64,000 bases of DNA from Aliihoeflea sp. 40Bstr573 (GTDB lineage: Bacteria; Pseudomonadota; Alphaproteobacteria; Rhizobiales; Rhizobiaceae): assembly GCF_024105655.1 (NCBI RefSeq), contig NZ_JAAAMH010000002.1:124001-188000 (forward strand), written 5' to 3'. The first letter of the stretch is position 1. The number at the start of each line of letters is the position of its first letter. Below, piece by piece: positions 11,667 to 20,556 of the stretch. Position numbers and translations under genes: made by a program. Below the pieces are notes generated by a model. That model was not told where the DNA came from. It worked only from the letters and a program-made list of their open reading frames with translations, and searched no databases.

Positions 11667-13285
11667 GCCGGCTCGCCGACGCGCCCTGGAAAGGCATCTA
11701 TCCGGCGGGCCTCTCGCCGGACGTGCCGCTCGACACCTATCCGGTGCACGAGCTCGTGGAGCGATCGGCGGGCATCTGGGGCGACAAGGCGGCCTTCGTC
11801 TTTCGCGGCCGGGAGTTTTCCCATCACGACCTGCAGCGCGAAGTCGACACATTCGCCAACGCGCTTGCCACGGCGGGCTATGCGAAGGGCGAACGGATCG
11901 CGCTTCTCCTGCCCAATACGCTCTACCATCCCATCGCCTTCTTCGGCGCGCTCAAGGCGGGGCTCACCGTCGTGCATCTCTCGCCGCTCGACGGCGAAAT
12001 CGTGCTGAAGCACAAGATCGCCGACAGCGGCGCGCGGGCGATCGCGACGACCGATCTCGGCGGGCTTTCCATCAGGGCCGAAGCGCTGCGCGAGGCCGGT
12101 CTGGTGGAGCGTGTCATCATCGGCAGCGATGCTGCCCTCGACGGTTCGGGGACGCGCTGGCACGGCATCGAAACGGGCGCGTCCGCCGCCCTCCCCCGCG
12201 TCGAAGCCGGCGACCTTGCGCTGCTGCAATACACGGGCGGGACGACCGGTCTGCCCAAGGGCGCGATGCTGACGCACGCCAACCTGACCGCCGCCGTTTC
12301 GAGCTACGATGCATGGTTCACCGCGCATGGCCTCATCCGCCCCGGCGAGGATCGTGTGCTTCTGTTCCTTCCGCTCTTCCACATCTATGCGCTCACGGCA
12401 GTCATGTTGCGGGGGATCAAGAACGGGCTGACGCTCCTCCTCCACACGCGATTTGACCCAGAGACGGCGCTTGCCGAAATCGAGGCCGGCGCGACGAGCT
12501 TTCCGGGCGTGCCGACCATGTGGATCGCGATTGCCGCCACGCCGGGTTTCGAAAAGCGGAACCTCTCCTCGCTGCGCTACTGCGCATCGGGCGGCGCACC
12601 GCTTCCGGTCGAGGTCGCGCGCAGGCTGAAGCGCGCCACCGGCCACGACATTCTCGGCGGCTGGGGCATGACCGAGACGTCGCCCGCCGGCACCAACATT
12701 CCGATGACCCATCCGGACCGCGTCGCCACGATCGGCGTCCCTCTGCCCGGCATCTATGTCGACGTCGTCGCACTCGACGATTCCCGCCGCATCCTGCCGG
12801 CCGGCGAGACCGGCGAGTTGCGCATCTTCGGGCCGAACGTCATGTCGGGCTACTGGCGGCGCGAAAGCGACAACGACACTGTCTTCTCCGATGGCGGGTT
12901 CCTGACCGGCGACATCGGTTTCATGGACGCGGACGGGTTCTTCACCATCGTCGACCGCAAGAAGGACATGATCATCTGCGGCGGCTTCAACGTCTATCCA
13001 CAGCTGATCGAGCAGGCCGTCTACACGCATCCCGACATCGAGGAGGCGCTGGTGGTCGGCATTCCCGACGCCTATCGCGGCGAGACGCCGAAAGTGTTCG
13101 CCAAGCTGCATGACGGCGCGCCGCAATTGACGCTCGACGCGCTGCGCACCTTCCTGAAGGGCAAGATCGGCCCGCACGAAATGCCCGGCGCGCTCGAAAT
13201 CCGCCAGGCGCTGCCGCGCACGCCCGTCGGCAAGCTTTCCAAGCTCGAATTGAAACGCGAGGTGGCCGCACTGGCCGCCCAATGA
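11663..13285 (+). CDS. pimA: dicarboxylate/long-chain acyl-CoA ligase, PimA-like
   Basis: Adenylate-forming ligase (540 residues) making acyl-CoA from a free acid, ATP and CoA. Motifs: phosphate-binding [24 protein letters not shown], the hinge region [13 protein letters not shown] and the C-terminal lysine segment RTPVGKLSK. The N-terminus (SYPAGL-type: [20 protein letters not shown]) resembles PimA of R. palustris, which activates C7-C14 dicarboxylates and also fatty acids. Its ATG overlaps the pimF stop. Substrate is inferred from operon structure; a plain long-chain fatty-acid CoA ligase remains possible. Confidence 0.82.
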   Translation: MSRLADAPWKGIYPAGLSPDVPLDTYPVHELVERSAGIWGDKAAFVFRGREFSHHDLQREVDTFANALATAGYAKGERIALLLPNTLYHPIAFFGALKAGLTVVHLSPLDGEIVLKHKIADSGARAIATTDLGGLSIRAEALREAGLVERVIIGSDAALDGSGTRWHGIETGASAALPRVEAGDLALLQYTGGTTGLPKGAMLTHANLTAAVSSYDAWFTAHGLIRPGEDRVLLFLPLFHIYALTAVMLRGIKNGLTLLLHTRFDPETALAEIEAGATSFPGVPTMWIAIAATPGFEKRNLSSLRYCASGGAPLPVEVARRLKRATGHDILGGWGMTETSPAGTNIPMTHPDRVATIGVPLPGIYVDVVALDDSRRILPAGETGELRIFGPNVMSGYWRRESDNDTVFSDGGFLTGDIGFMDADGFFTIVDRKKDMIICGGFNVYPQLIEQAVYTHPDIEEALVVGIPDAYRGETPKVFAKLHDGAPQLTLDALRTFLKGKIGPHEMPGALEIRQALPRTPVGKLSKLELKREVAALAAQ

Positions 13286-13295
13286 GGAGGAATTC

Positions 13296-14477
13296 ATGAC
13301 AGACGCGGTTATCGTCTCCACAGCCCGCACGCCGATCGGCAAGGCCTATCGCGGTGGCTTCAACGACACGTCCGGGGCGGACCTTGCCGCCCACGCCATT
13401 CGCAACGCGCTTGCGCGCGCAGGCGTCGATGGCGGGGAGATCGAAGACGTCATCATGGGCTGCGCCATGCAGGAAGGCACCACCGGCCTCAATGTCGCGC
13501 GCCGCGCCGCACTCGTCGCAGGCCTGCCCGTCACCGCTGCCGGCACCACGATCGACCGCCAATGCTCATCGGGCATGCAGTCCATGGCGCTGCTCGCCAA
13601 CGCCATTCGCAATGACGGCGTGCCGGTCGGCATCGCCGGTGGCATCGAATCCATCTCGCTCGTCCAGAACGACCACCGCAACACGTTCCGCCTTGTCGAC
13701 AAGTCGCTGACGGGCCCCGCCGCCGACGTCTATCTGCCGATGATCGACACGGCCGAAAACGTCGCCAAGCGCTATGGCATCACACGCGAGCAACAGGACG
13801 AATACGGCCTCGAGAGCCAACGCCGCGTCGCCGCCGCGCGCGAGGCCGGCAGGTTTTCAGACGAGATCGCGCCGATGAAGACGCGCATGGCCGTCGTCGA
13901 CAAGGAAACCAAGGAAATCTCGCATCGCGAGGTCGAAATCGCCCATGACGAAGGCCCGCGAGCGGATACCACCGCCGAGGGTCTCGCCGCCCTGAAGCCC
14001 GTGCGCGAGGGCGGCACCATCACCGCCGGCAACGCCAGCCAGCTTTCCGACGGCGCCTCGGCGCATGTCATGATGAGCGACAAGGAGGCCTCGCGCCGCG
14101 GGCTGACCCCGCTCGGCATCATGCGCGGCTTCAACGTCGCCGGCTGCGAGCCCGACGAGATGGGCATCGGGCCGGTCTTCGCCGTGCCGCGCCTGCTCGA
14201 ACGTCACGGCCTAAAGGTCGACGATATCGGCCTTTGGGAACTGAACGAGGCCTTTGCCGTGCAGGTCATCTACTGCCGCGACAAGCTTGGCATCGACCCG
14301 GCCAAGCTCAACGTTAACGGGGGGGCCATCGCGCTCGGCCACCCCTACGGCATGTCCGGGGCCCGCCTTTCCGGCCACGCCCTGATCGAAGGCAAGCGCC
14401 GCGGCGTCAAATATGCCGTCGTGACCATGTGCGTGGGCGGCGGCATGGGCGCGGCGGGGCTGTTCGAGATCGTTTGA
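13296..14477 (+). CDS. pimB: acetyl-CoA C-acyltransferase (thiolase)
   Basis: Thiolytic cleavage of 3-oxoacyl-CoA. All catalytic elements of a degradative thiolase are present: the nucleophilic Cys in DRQCSSGM (Cys90), the His in [13 protein letters not shown], and the C-terminal Cys in [10 protein letters not shown]. The length, 393 residues, is standard. A strong ribosome binding site (GAGGAGGAATTC) lies between the pimA stop and this ATG, 10 bp in all. The position between the ligase and two acyl-CoA dehydrogenases matches pimB. It might also serve as the 3-oxoadipyl-CoA thiolase for the pcaD branch; that is inference. Confidence 0.88.
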   Translation: MTDAVIVSTARTPIGKAYRGGFNDTSGADLAAHAIRNALARAGVDGGEIEDVIMGCAMQEGTTGLNVARRAALVAGLPVTAAGTTIDRQCSSGMQSMALLANAIRNDGVPVGIAGGIESISLVQNDHRNTFRLVDKSLTGPAADVYLPMIDTAENVAKRYGITREQQDEYGLESQRRVAAAREAGRFSDEIAPMKTRMAVVDKETKEISHREVEIAHDEGPRADTTAEGLAALKPVREGGTITAGNASQLSDGASAHVMMSDKEASRRGLTPLGIMRGFNVAGCEPDEMGIGPVFAVPRLLERHGLKVDDIGLWELNEAFAVQVIYCRDKLGIDPAKLNVNGGAIALGHPYGMSGARLSGHALIEGKRRGVKYAVVTMCVGGGMGAAGLFEIV

Positions 14478-14487
14478 GGAGACCGAA

Positions 14488-15690
14488 ATGGACCTTCGCT
14501 ACACATCCGAGGAACTCGCCTTCCGCGACGAGGTGCGCCAGTTCCTGAAGGACAAGCTGCCCGCCGAGATCCGCCAGAAGCTGATCGACGGCGAGCACAT
14601 GGACAAGGACGACCTCGTCACCTGGTCGCGCATCCTCAACGAGAAGGGATGGGCGGTGCCGCACTGGCCCACCGAGTATGGCGGCACGGGCTGGGACCCG
14701 ATGCGGCAATACATCTACCTGGAGGAAACGCAGAAATGGCCGGCGCCGCAGCCGCTCGCCTTCGGCGTCAACATGGTCGGCCCGGTCATCTACACGTTCG
14801 GCAACGAGAAGCAGAAGGCGCATTATCTGCCGCGCATCGCCAATCTCGACGACTGGTGGTGCCAGGGCTTTTCCGAGCCCGGCGCGGGCTCCGACCTTGC
14901 CTCGCTCAAGACCAAGGCCGTGCGCGAGGGCGATCATTACGTCGTCAACGGCCAGAAGACCTGGACCACGCTGGCGCAGCATGCCGACTGGATCTTCTGC
15001 CTCGTTCGCACCGATCCGGAGGCCAAGAAGCAGTCCGGCATCTCGTTCCTGCTGATCGACATGAAGACGCCGGGAATCGAGGTCCGTCCCATCATCACCA
15101 TCGACGGCGGACGCGAGATCAACGAGGTCTTCTTCACCGACGTGAAGGTGCCGGTCGAAAACCTCGTCGGCGAGGAGAACAAGGGCTGGGACTACGCCAA
15201 GTTCCTGCTCGGAAACGAGCGCATCAACATCGCCCGCGTCGGCATGTCGAAGCAGCGCCTGGCGCGCATCCGCGAGCTTGCGGGCAAGGAAATGTCTTCC
15301 GGCCGGCCGCTGATCGAGGATGAGCGCTTCCGCGAAAAGCTCGCCTCCGTCGAGATCGACCTGAAGGCGCTGGAACTGACGCAGTTGCGCGTCGTCGCCG
15401 CTGACGCCAAGCGCGGCAACACCGGCAAGCCGGACCCTGCCTCCTCGATCCTCAAGATCAAGGGCTCGGAAATCCAGCAGGCGACCACGCATCTGTTGAT
15501 GCAGGTCATGGGCCCCCACGCCATGCCGTATCATTCGGGCGACATGGACGGCTCGAACGAACTGCCGATCGAGCCCGACTACGCCGCCACCGCCGCGCCG
15601 GGCTATTTCAACTTCCGCAAGGTCTCGATCTATGGCGGCTCGAACGAGATCCAGAAGAACATCATCGCCAAGGCGGTGCTCGGGCTCTAA
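14488..15690 (+). CDS. pimC: pimeloyl-CoA dehydrogenase, large subunit
   Basis: FAD acyl-CoA dehydrogenase, 400 residues, larger partner of a heteromeric pair. Characteristic segments include GWAVPHWPTEYGGTGWDP, the flavin signature FSEPGAGSDLASLKT, and the C-terminal SIYGGSNEIQKNIIAKAVLGL region in place of the usual EG-containing catalytic loop. The close resemblance to R. palustris PimC (recalled, not searched) includes NLVGEENKGWDYAKFLLGNE. It starts 10 bp after pimB behind GGAGA. Together with PimD it should introduce the first double bond into dicarboxyl-CoA substrates. Confidence 0.87.
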   Translation: MDLRYTSEELAFRDEVRQFLKDKLPAEIRQKLIDGEHMDKDDLVTWSRILNEKGWAVPHWPTEYGGTGWDPMRQYIYLEETQKWPAPQPLAFGVNMVGPVIYTFGNEKQKAHYLPRIANLDDWWCQGFSEPGAGSDLASLKTKAVREGDHYVVNGQKTWTTLAQHADWIFCLVRTDPEAKKQSGISFLLIDMKTPGIEVRPIITIDGGREINEVFFTDVKVPVENLVGEENKGWDYAKFLLGNERINIARVGMSKQRLARIRELAGKEMSSGRPLIEDERFREKLASVEIDLKALELTQLRVVAADAKRGNTGKPDPASSILKIKGSEIQQATTHLLMQVMGPHAMPYHSGDMDGSNELPIEPDYAATAAPGYFNFRKVSIYGGSNEIQKNIIAKAVLGL

Positions 15691-15701
15691 GGAACGCACA
15701 A

Positions 15702-16844
15702 ATGGACTTTGACCTTTCCGAAGAGCAAACCATGCTCAAGGACTCGCTCGACCGCCTCTTGAAGGACTCATACGGCTTCGAGCAGCGGCGCAAGCACATG
15801 GCGGAGCCAACCGGCTTCAGCGCCGAGATGTGGGACGCCTATGCCGAGATGGGGCTGATGGCCCTGCCCTTTGCGGAAGAAGACGGCGGGCTCGGCGGCA
15901 CCCCGGTCGAGACCATGATCGTCATGGAATCGCTCGGCCGGGCATTGGCGCTGGAGCCCTATTTCGCGACCGTGATCCTCGGCGGCGGTGCGCTGCGGGC
16001 TGCGGCGTCGGCCGACCAGCGGGCCGAACTCGTGCCGCAGATCGCCGACGGATCGCTCAAGCTCGCACTCGCCCACACCGAGCGCAATTCGCGCTACGAC
16101 CTTCACCATGTGGAGACGAAGGCGGCGAAGGACGGGGATGGCTGGCGCCTTACCGGCCAGAAGAGCGTCGTGCTCCATGGCGAGGCTGCCGACAGGATCA
16201 TCGTCGTCGCTCGCACCGCCGGCGACACGCGCGATGAGAACGGCATCGGGCTCTTCATCGTGGACGCCGCAGCCGAGGGCCTGACGCGACGCGGATACCC
16301 GACGCAGGACGGCTCGCGCGCGGCCGAAATCAGTCTCGACAACGTGCCCGCCGAAGCACTTGGCGATCCGGCGAACGGATTGCCCGCGCTTCGGGCGACC
16401 ATCGACGGCGCCATCGCCGCGCTGGCGGCGGAATCGGTCGGTGTCATGTCCGCGATGCACGATCTGACGGTCGATTATCTGAAGGTGCGCAAGCAGTTCG
16501 GCGTCGCCATCGGCGCATTCCAGGTTCTGCAGCACAAGGCGGTCGACATGTTCGTCGCCATCGAGCAGGCGCGCTCCATCACGCTTTACGCCACGATGAT
16601 GGCCGACAGCGAAGATGCGGCCGCGAGGGCGCAGGCGATGCACGCCGCCAAGGCCGAGATCGGACGCGGCGGGCGCGTGTGCGGCGAGAACGCGATCCAG
16701 CTCCATGGCGGCGTCGGCATGACGATGGAATATGCCGTCGGGCACTATTTCAAACGCATGACGATGATCGACACGCAGTTCGGCGATGCCGACTTCCACC
16801 TGCGCGCGCTTGCCAGCGGCCAAGGCCTGTTCGAGGCAGCGTGA
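15702..16844 (+). CDS. pimD: pimeloyl-CoA dehydrogenase, small subunit
   Basis: Second acyl-CoA dehydrogenase-type chain, 380 residues, starting MDFDLSEEQTMLKDSLDRLL. It has the general fold markers AHTERNSRYDL (replacing the usual TEPxAGSD loop), KSVVLHGEAADRIIV, and the C-terminal helix region IQLHGGVGMTMEYAVGHYFKR. The pairing of a large and small dehydrogenase 11 bp apart is the pimCD arrangement. It is the last gene of the run; no pimE (extra enoyl-CoA hydratase) follows, whereas R. palustris has one. The unrelated hydrolase gene at 7655 is on the other side. Confidence 0.87.
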   Translation: MDFDLSEEQTMLKDSLDRLLKDSYGFEQRRKHMAEPTGFSAEMWDAYAEMGLMALPFAEEDGGLGGTPVETMIVMESLGRALALEPYFATVILGGGALRAAASADQRAELVPQIADGSLKLALAHTERNSRYDLHHVETKAAKDGDGWRLTGQKSVVLHGEAADRIIVVARTAGDTRDENGIGLFIVDAAAEGLTRRGYPTQDGSRAAEISLDNVPAEALGDPANGLPALRATIDGAIAALAAESVGVMSAMHDLTVDYLKVRKQFGVAIGAFQVLQHKAVDMFVAIEQARSITLYATMMADSEDAAARAQAMHAAKAEIGRGGRVCGENAIQLHGGVGMTMEYAVGHYFKRMTMIDTQFGDADFHLRALASGQGLFEAA

Positions 16845-16851
16845 GCCCCGA

Positions 16852-16882
16852 CATGGCCGGTTGCCTCGTGCGGCCGGCCATG
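16852..16882 (+). terminator. hairpin after pimD, possible terminator
   Basis: CATGGCCGG and CCGGCCATG form a perfect 9-bp stem around a 13-nt loop, 7 bp after the pimD stop. No T-run follows on the plus strand (CCAAATCT), so it may be a weak intrinsic terminator, an mRNA-stabilising stem or a Rho-assisted stop. Confidence 0.35.
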
Positions 16883-16923
16883 CCAAATCTGCGGTCCCCA
16901 AAGACGCCCGCAGGAGACGAGAC

Positions 16924-17262
16924 ATGCAAATCCGCCAGATCACCGAGGACTATTCCGTCGCCCCGCAGATCGGTGTCGAGCATGTGCCGCTCATCGCCGG
17001 CGCGGGCTTCAAGAGCATCGTGTGCAACCGCCCCGACGACGAGGATCCAGGCCAGCCTTCGGTCGAAATTATCCGCAAAGCCGCCGAGGAAGCCGGCCTC
17101 GCCTTTCGTCACCTGCCGGTGATCTCCGGACAGATGACCGAGGACAATGCGCGCGACCAGGCCGCGATGTTGAAGGAACTGCCGAAGCCCGTTCTCGCCT
17201 ACTGCCGCTCGGGCACACGCTGCGCCAATCTCCACGCGGCGATCCAGCAGATGGGGCTGTGA
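16924..17262 (+). CDS. TIGR01244/DUF442 family phosphatase- or sulfurtransferase-like protein
   Basis: A 112-residue protein of the family found as a free domain and as the N-terminal part of Blh, the beta-lactamase-like sulfide-detoxifying hydrolase of plant-associated bacteria. It shows the opening MQIRQITEDYSVAPQI, CNRPDDEDPGQPS and the P-loop-like YCRSGTRC, with a Cys followed by an Arg as in dual-specificity phosphatases and rhodaneses. The start follows AGGAGACGAG. No metallo-beta-lactamase partner is adjacent here. Whether it is a phosphatase or a sulfurtransferase cannot be told from the sequence. Confidence 0.82.
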   Translation: MQIRQITEDYSVAPQIGVEHVPLIAGAGFKSIVCNRPDDEDPGQPSVEIIRKAAEEAGLAFRHLPVISGQMTEDNARDQAAMLKELPKPVLAYCRSGTRCANLHAAIQQMGL

Positions 17263-17285
17263 GCCTCACGCAGCCACCGGAATTG

Positions 17286-17314
17286 AAAAGGGCCGCTCGA
17301 CGCGGCCCTTTTTT
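17286..17314. terminator. bidirectional intrinsic terminator
   Basis: AAAAGGGCCGC-TCGAC-GCGGCCCTTTTTT: an 11-bp stem with a 5-nt loop ending in a T-run on both strands. It lies between the convergent TIGR01244 gene and dctM and can serve both. Confidence 0.9.
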
Positions 17315-17328
17315 GTGCTTTCCAGCGC

Positions 17329-18651
17329 TCAGTAGAGCAACCGCACCAAAAACAGCGTGATCGGCGGGAACGCGAGCAGGACGATGGTGCGGATCATGTC
17401 GCTGGTCACGAACGGCATGACGCCCTTGTAGGTCTGCACGATGGGCGTCGACCGGTCCATCGAGTTGATCACGAACAGGTTCATGCCAACCGGCGGCGTG
17501 ATCAACCCCACCTCGACGACGATCAGCACCAGGATGCCGAACCAGAGCGCGAATTCCTCGGGTCCGAGGCCGTAGTCGAGCTGCGAGACGATGGGAAAGA
17601 AGATCGGGATCGTGAGCAGGATCATGGACAGAGAGTCCATGAAGCAGCCGAGGACGATGTAGAAGATCAGGATGCCGATCAAGACCATCATGGGGTCGAA
17701 GCCCTGGCTGGTGATGAAGGTCGCGGCGGCGACCGGCATCTGCGAGAGCGCCAGGAAGGAATTGTAGAAGGCCGCGCCGAAGACGATGAAGAAGATCATC
17801 GCGGTCGCCGACGCCGTCATCAGGATGGAATCGATCATCGTCTTGCGGGTCAGGCCGCCATTGATCCAGGCGATGAGGCCCGTGCCGGCCGCGCCGATCG
17901 CAGCAGCTTCGGTGGGCGTGAACCAACCCGTGTAGATGCCGCCGACGACGGCGATGAAGACGAGAAGAACCGGCCACACGTCGAAGAGCGCGCGGAAGCG
18001 CTGGCTGTAGGGCTGGCGCTCGCTCGAGCCGGCGGATTCGGGATAGAGGCGGACATAGATCGCGATGGCAATCATATAGCCGATGGCCGCCAGGATGCCC
18101 GGCACGAAGGCCGCGACGAAGAGCTTGGCGATGTTCTGCTCGGCGAGGATCGCGTAGATGACCAAGACGACCGAGGGCGGGATCAAGATGCCGAGCGTTC
18201 CGCCGGCCGCGAGCGTGCCCGTCGCCAGAGCGCCGGAATAGCCGTGGCGCTTCAGCTCAGGCAGCGCGACCTGTGCCATCGTCGCCGCCGTTGCGAGCGA
18301 AGAGCCGCAAATGGCGCCGAAGCCGGCGCAGGCGCCGATCGCCGACATGGCGACGCCGCCCTTGCGATGCCCCAGCCAGGAATTCGCGGCGTTGAAGAGC
18401 GACTGCGACATGCCGCCGAGCGAGGCGAACTGCCCCATCAGGAGAAACAGCGGGATGATCGACAGCGAATAGGACGAAAAGGTCGAGTAGGTCTCGCCCT
18501 TCAGCCGCGACAGGATCGGCGTCGGCGAGCCCATGATGAGATAGGTGCCGACGAGGCCTGTGATCAGCATGGCGAGCGCGATCGGAATGCGCAGGAAGAT
18601 CAGGAACAGAAGCGCCGGGAACGACCAGAGGCCGAGTTCAAGATTGCTCAA
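17329..18651 (-). CDS. dctM: TRAP transporter large permease DctM
   Basis: Large membrane subunit (440 residues, about 11-12 transmembrane segments) of a TRAP uptake system, using the sodium or proton gradient to import an organic acid delivered by DctP. Typical stretches are IPIALAMLITGLVGTYL, SLSIIPLFLLMGQFAS, and LIPPSVVLVIYAILAEQNI. The reading frame is open well upstream into dctQ; the best start is a TTG forming a TTGA overlap with the dctQ stop, preceded by GGGAG at good spacing. An ATG start would lose the first conserved helix. Dedicated terminator downstream. Confidence 0.93.
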   Translation of the reverse strand: MSNLELGLWSFPALLFLIFLRIPIALAMLITGLVGTYLIMGSPTPILSRLKGETYSTFSSYSLSIIPLFLLMGQFASLGGMSQSLFNAANSWLGHRKGGVAMSAIGACAGFGAICGSSLATAATMAQVALPELKRHGYSGALATGTLAAGGTLGILIPPSVVLVIYAILAEQNIAKLFVAAFVPGILAAIGYMIAIAIYVRLYPESAGSSERQPYSQRFRALFDVWPVLLVFIAVVGGIYTGWFTPTEAAAIGAAGTGLIAWINGGLTRKTMIDSILMTASATAMIFFIVFGAAFYNSFLALSQMPVAAATFITSQGFDPMMVLIGILIFYIVLGCFMDSLSMILLTIPIFFPIVSQLDYGLGPEEFALWFGILVLIVVEVGLITPPVGMNLFVINSMDRSTPIVQTYKGVMPFVTSDMIRTIVLLAFPPITLFLVRLLY

Positions 18652-19178
18652 TGGACTGCTCCCTGGCCGGGGCCGAGAATGGCGCGGCCGGCCCGCACTT
18701 CCTGAACGCGCACGAACAGGACGTAGAACGAGACCAGGACGGCCACGCAGACCGCCACCATGGCCGCGGCAAAGCCCCACCAGACGGGGAACTGCAGGAT
18801 GAAAGTCGTTTCCTGGTAGCGGATCTTGTCCCACATGCCGTGCCACAGCTGCACCGCGATAAGCACGATGACCGCCGTCATCAGCAGTTCCGTGACGAGG
18901 TCGATCACACGATTGATGGCTGGTGACAGGAAGCTGGTGAAGACATCGACCGTAGCGTGGCCACGGGTCAGCTGGCACCAGGGCAAAAAGGCGAAGACGG
19001 CAAAGGCGGTGCCCACCTCGACCAGTTCGAAATCGCCCGGCACCGGCTTCAAGCCGAACGCCGTCAGACCGCGCCCGGTGATCGAGACCACGGTGATGAC
19101 CGTGATCGCCACCAGTGCGAAGCCGCCGATAATCGCCAGACCGCGGGCGAGCCCGGTCATGAATCTCGAGAGGTTCAT
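18648..19178 (-). CDS. dctQ: TRAP transporter small permease DctQ
   Basis: Small membrane subunit, 176 residues with four predicted transmembrane helices (around GLAIIGGFALVAITVITVV, TAFAVFAFLPWCQL, LLMTAVIVLIAVQLW and FAAAMVAVCVAVLVSFYVLF). The start at 19178 is chosen because GGGAGGAGAGG directly precedes that ATG; an upstream in-frame start adds 21 residues without support. It overlaps dctM by 4 nt. A 213-bp gap with a hairpin and an AT-rich palindrome separates it from dctP. Confidence 0.92.
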   Translation of the reverse strand: MNLSRFMTGLARGLAIIGGFALVAITVITVVSITGRGLTAFGLKPVPGDFELVEVGTAFAVFAFLPWCQLTRGHATVDVFTSFLSPAINRVIDLVTELLMTAVIVLIAVQLWHGMWDKIRYQETTFILQFPVWWGFAAAMVAVCVAVLVSFYVLFVRVQEVRAGRAILGPGQGAVH

Positions 19179-19261
19179 CCTCTCCTCCCTCAAACACACC
19201 GCTCCAGCAGGCAAGCTATAGTCGCGCCCGCCCCGGAGCAATGAACTCCCAGACGCGGATT

Positions 19262-19276
19262 GTTATAGAATATAAC
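19262..19276. promoter_or_regulatory. AT-rich palindrome upstream of dctQM
   Basis: GTTATA-GAA-TATAAC, perfect 6-bp arms, stands out as an AT-rich island 84 bp upstream of the dctQ start. It could be a regulator site or part of a second promoter serving dctQM after the terminator behind dctP. The rest of the 213-bp gap shows nothing else beyond the hairpin listed next. Confidence 0.4.
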
Positions 19277-19351
19277 GTTAGGAATCAAGCCGGCGGCACG
19301 TGCGCGCCCACGATCGAAAGCGTGCGTCCGGGAGGTCGAAAAGGAAATATG

Positions 19352-19384
19352 GAACGGGCGGAAACCTCTGGCCTCCGCCCGTTC
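19352..19384 (-). terminator. hairpin between dctP and dctQM
   Basis: GAACGGGCGGA and TCCGCCCGTTC form a perfect 11-bp stem with an 11-nt loop 8 bp beyond the dctP stop. On the minus strand it is followed by CATATTTCCTTTTTC, so it can act as an intrinsic terminator or a processing barrier that makes binding protein in excess over permease, as is usual in TRAP operons. Confidence 0.75.
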
Positions 19385-19391
19385 TCAACAC

Positions 19392-20435
19392 CTATTCGGC
19401 GGTGTACTTCTCGATCAGACCGCGCGCTTCATCGAGCAGCGCCTGACCTTCGACGCCCTTGCCATCCATCTCCGCGACCCAGTTGTCGATCACCGGCTGG
19501 GCGGCCTCCTGCCACTTGGCCGATTCCTCGGCCGAGAGCTCGATGATGTTGTTGCCTTCGGCCAGCTTGCGGCCCGGAGCATCGTATTCCTGCTGGGTGC
19601 GGCCGGCGAAGGCCGAGAACTCGGCGCCCGAATTGTCGTCGATGATCTTTTTCAGATCGTCCGGCAGGCTGTCATACTTGGCCTTGTTCATCGCCAGCAC
19701 GAAAGTCGTCGTGTAGAGCGCGTGGTCGCCGCCGAACTCGGTGTGGTTCTTGACGAGCTCGGGCACGCGAAGCGCCGGCGTCACTTCCCACGGCACGACA
19801 GCGCCCTGGATGACGCCCTTCGACAGGGCCTCGGGGACCTGCGGGATCGGCATTCCGATGGGGTTGGCGCCCAGTTCGGTCAGAAGGGCCGTGATCACGC
19901 GCGTCGGCGCGCGGACCGTCATGCCCGACAGATCTTCCATCGTCTCGACAGGCTCGCTCGAATGAATGATGCCGGGACCGTGCACCCAGGTACCCAGAAT
20001 GTGGGTATCGGCGAATTCGGTGTCGCGCAGCTTCGAATCGAAGATGTCCCAATAGGCGCGCGAAGTGGCCTCGGCATTGGTCATCATGAAAGGCAGTTCG
20101 AAGACCTCCACCGAGGGAAAGCGCCCTGGCGTGCTTCCGGGCAGCGTCCAGACGATATCCACCGTGCCTTCGGCCGCCTGGTCGTAGAGCTGCGGTGGCG
20201 TGCCGCCGAGCTGCATGGCCGGGTAGCGCTCGATCTTGATGCGGTCGCCGGAAGCTTCCTCGACCTTGTCGGCCCACACGTCGAGGACATGGGTCGGCAC
20301 GTTTGCCTGCGCCGGCAGGAAATGGTGCAGCCGCAGCGTCACCTCCTGCGCCAGCGCGGATGTGGAACCCGCCAGCCACGTCGCCGAGGCCAGCACACCG
20401 GCGGCAAGCGCCGCCTTGAAAGACTTCATCTGCAT
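19392..20435 (-). CDS. dctP: TRAP transporter substrate-binding protein DctP
   Basis: Periplasmic binding protein (347 residues) with a cleavable signal peptide ending near STSALAQ|EVT. The mature part starts with TLRLHHFLPAQANVP, as in DctP proteins, and carries the conserved MTVRAPTRVITALLTELGANPIGMP-type segment containing the Arg that clamps the ligand carboxylate. The ligand cannot be named; neighbourhood suggests an aromatic or dicarboxylic acid. The second Met (MKSFKAAL) is an equally possible start, two codons later. GAGG precedes the first ATG. Confidence 0.93.
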   Translation of the reverse strand: MQMKSFKAALAAGVLASATWLAGSTSALAQEVTLRLHHFLPAQANVPTHVLDVWADKVEEASGDRIKIERYPAMQLGGTPPQLYDQAAEGTVDIVWTLPGSTPGRFPSVEVFELPFMMTNAEATSRAYWDIFDSKLRDTEFADTHILGTWVHGPGIIHSSEPVETMEDLSGMTVRAPTRVITALLTELGANPIGMPIPQVPEALSKGVIQGAVVPWEVTPALRVPELVKNHTEFGGDHALYTTTFVLAMNKAKYDSLPDDLKKIIDDNSGAEFSAFAGRTQQEYDAPGRKLAEGNNIIELSAEESAKWQEAAQPVIDNWVAEMDGKGVEGQALLDEARGLIEKYTAE

Positions 20436-20501
20436 CGATTTCCTCCCTGATGCTGCGGACCGGCCGCTCTCCCACGATAGCCGGTCTTCAGGTCGCGATC
20501 C

Positions 20502-20556
20502 TACATGGATTTATGTAACAATAAAGAGCGGACAGACGTGATTTTCGTAACACGTC
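20502..20556. promoter_or_regulatory. two palindromes in the dctP upstream region
   Basis: TACAT-GGATTT-ATGTA (20502-20517) and GACGTG-ATTTTCGTAA-CACGTC (20535-20556) both lie in the 119-bp gap before dctP, the second overlapping the stop of the Lrp-type gene. The first has the size and spacing of a GntR- or TetR-type operator. No convincing -35/-10 pair could be fixed, so promoter placement is open. Confidence 0.4.

Noticed and set aside
9411..13342. Long minus-strand ORFs (813 and 609 codons) opposite pimF and pimA
   Set aside because: Same antisense effect; the translations are low-information and overlap fully with recognised plus-strand enzymes.
20436..20554. Riboswitch or small RNA in the dctP leader
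   Set aside because: Only short palindromes are visible; no extended conserved secondary structure could be recognised.
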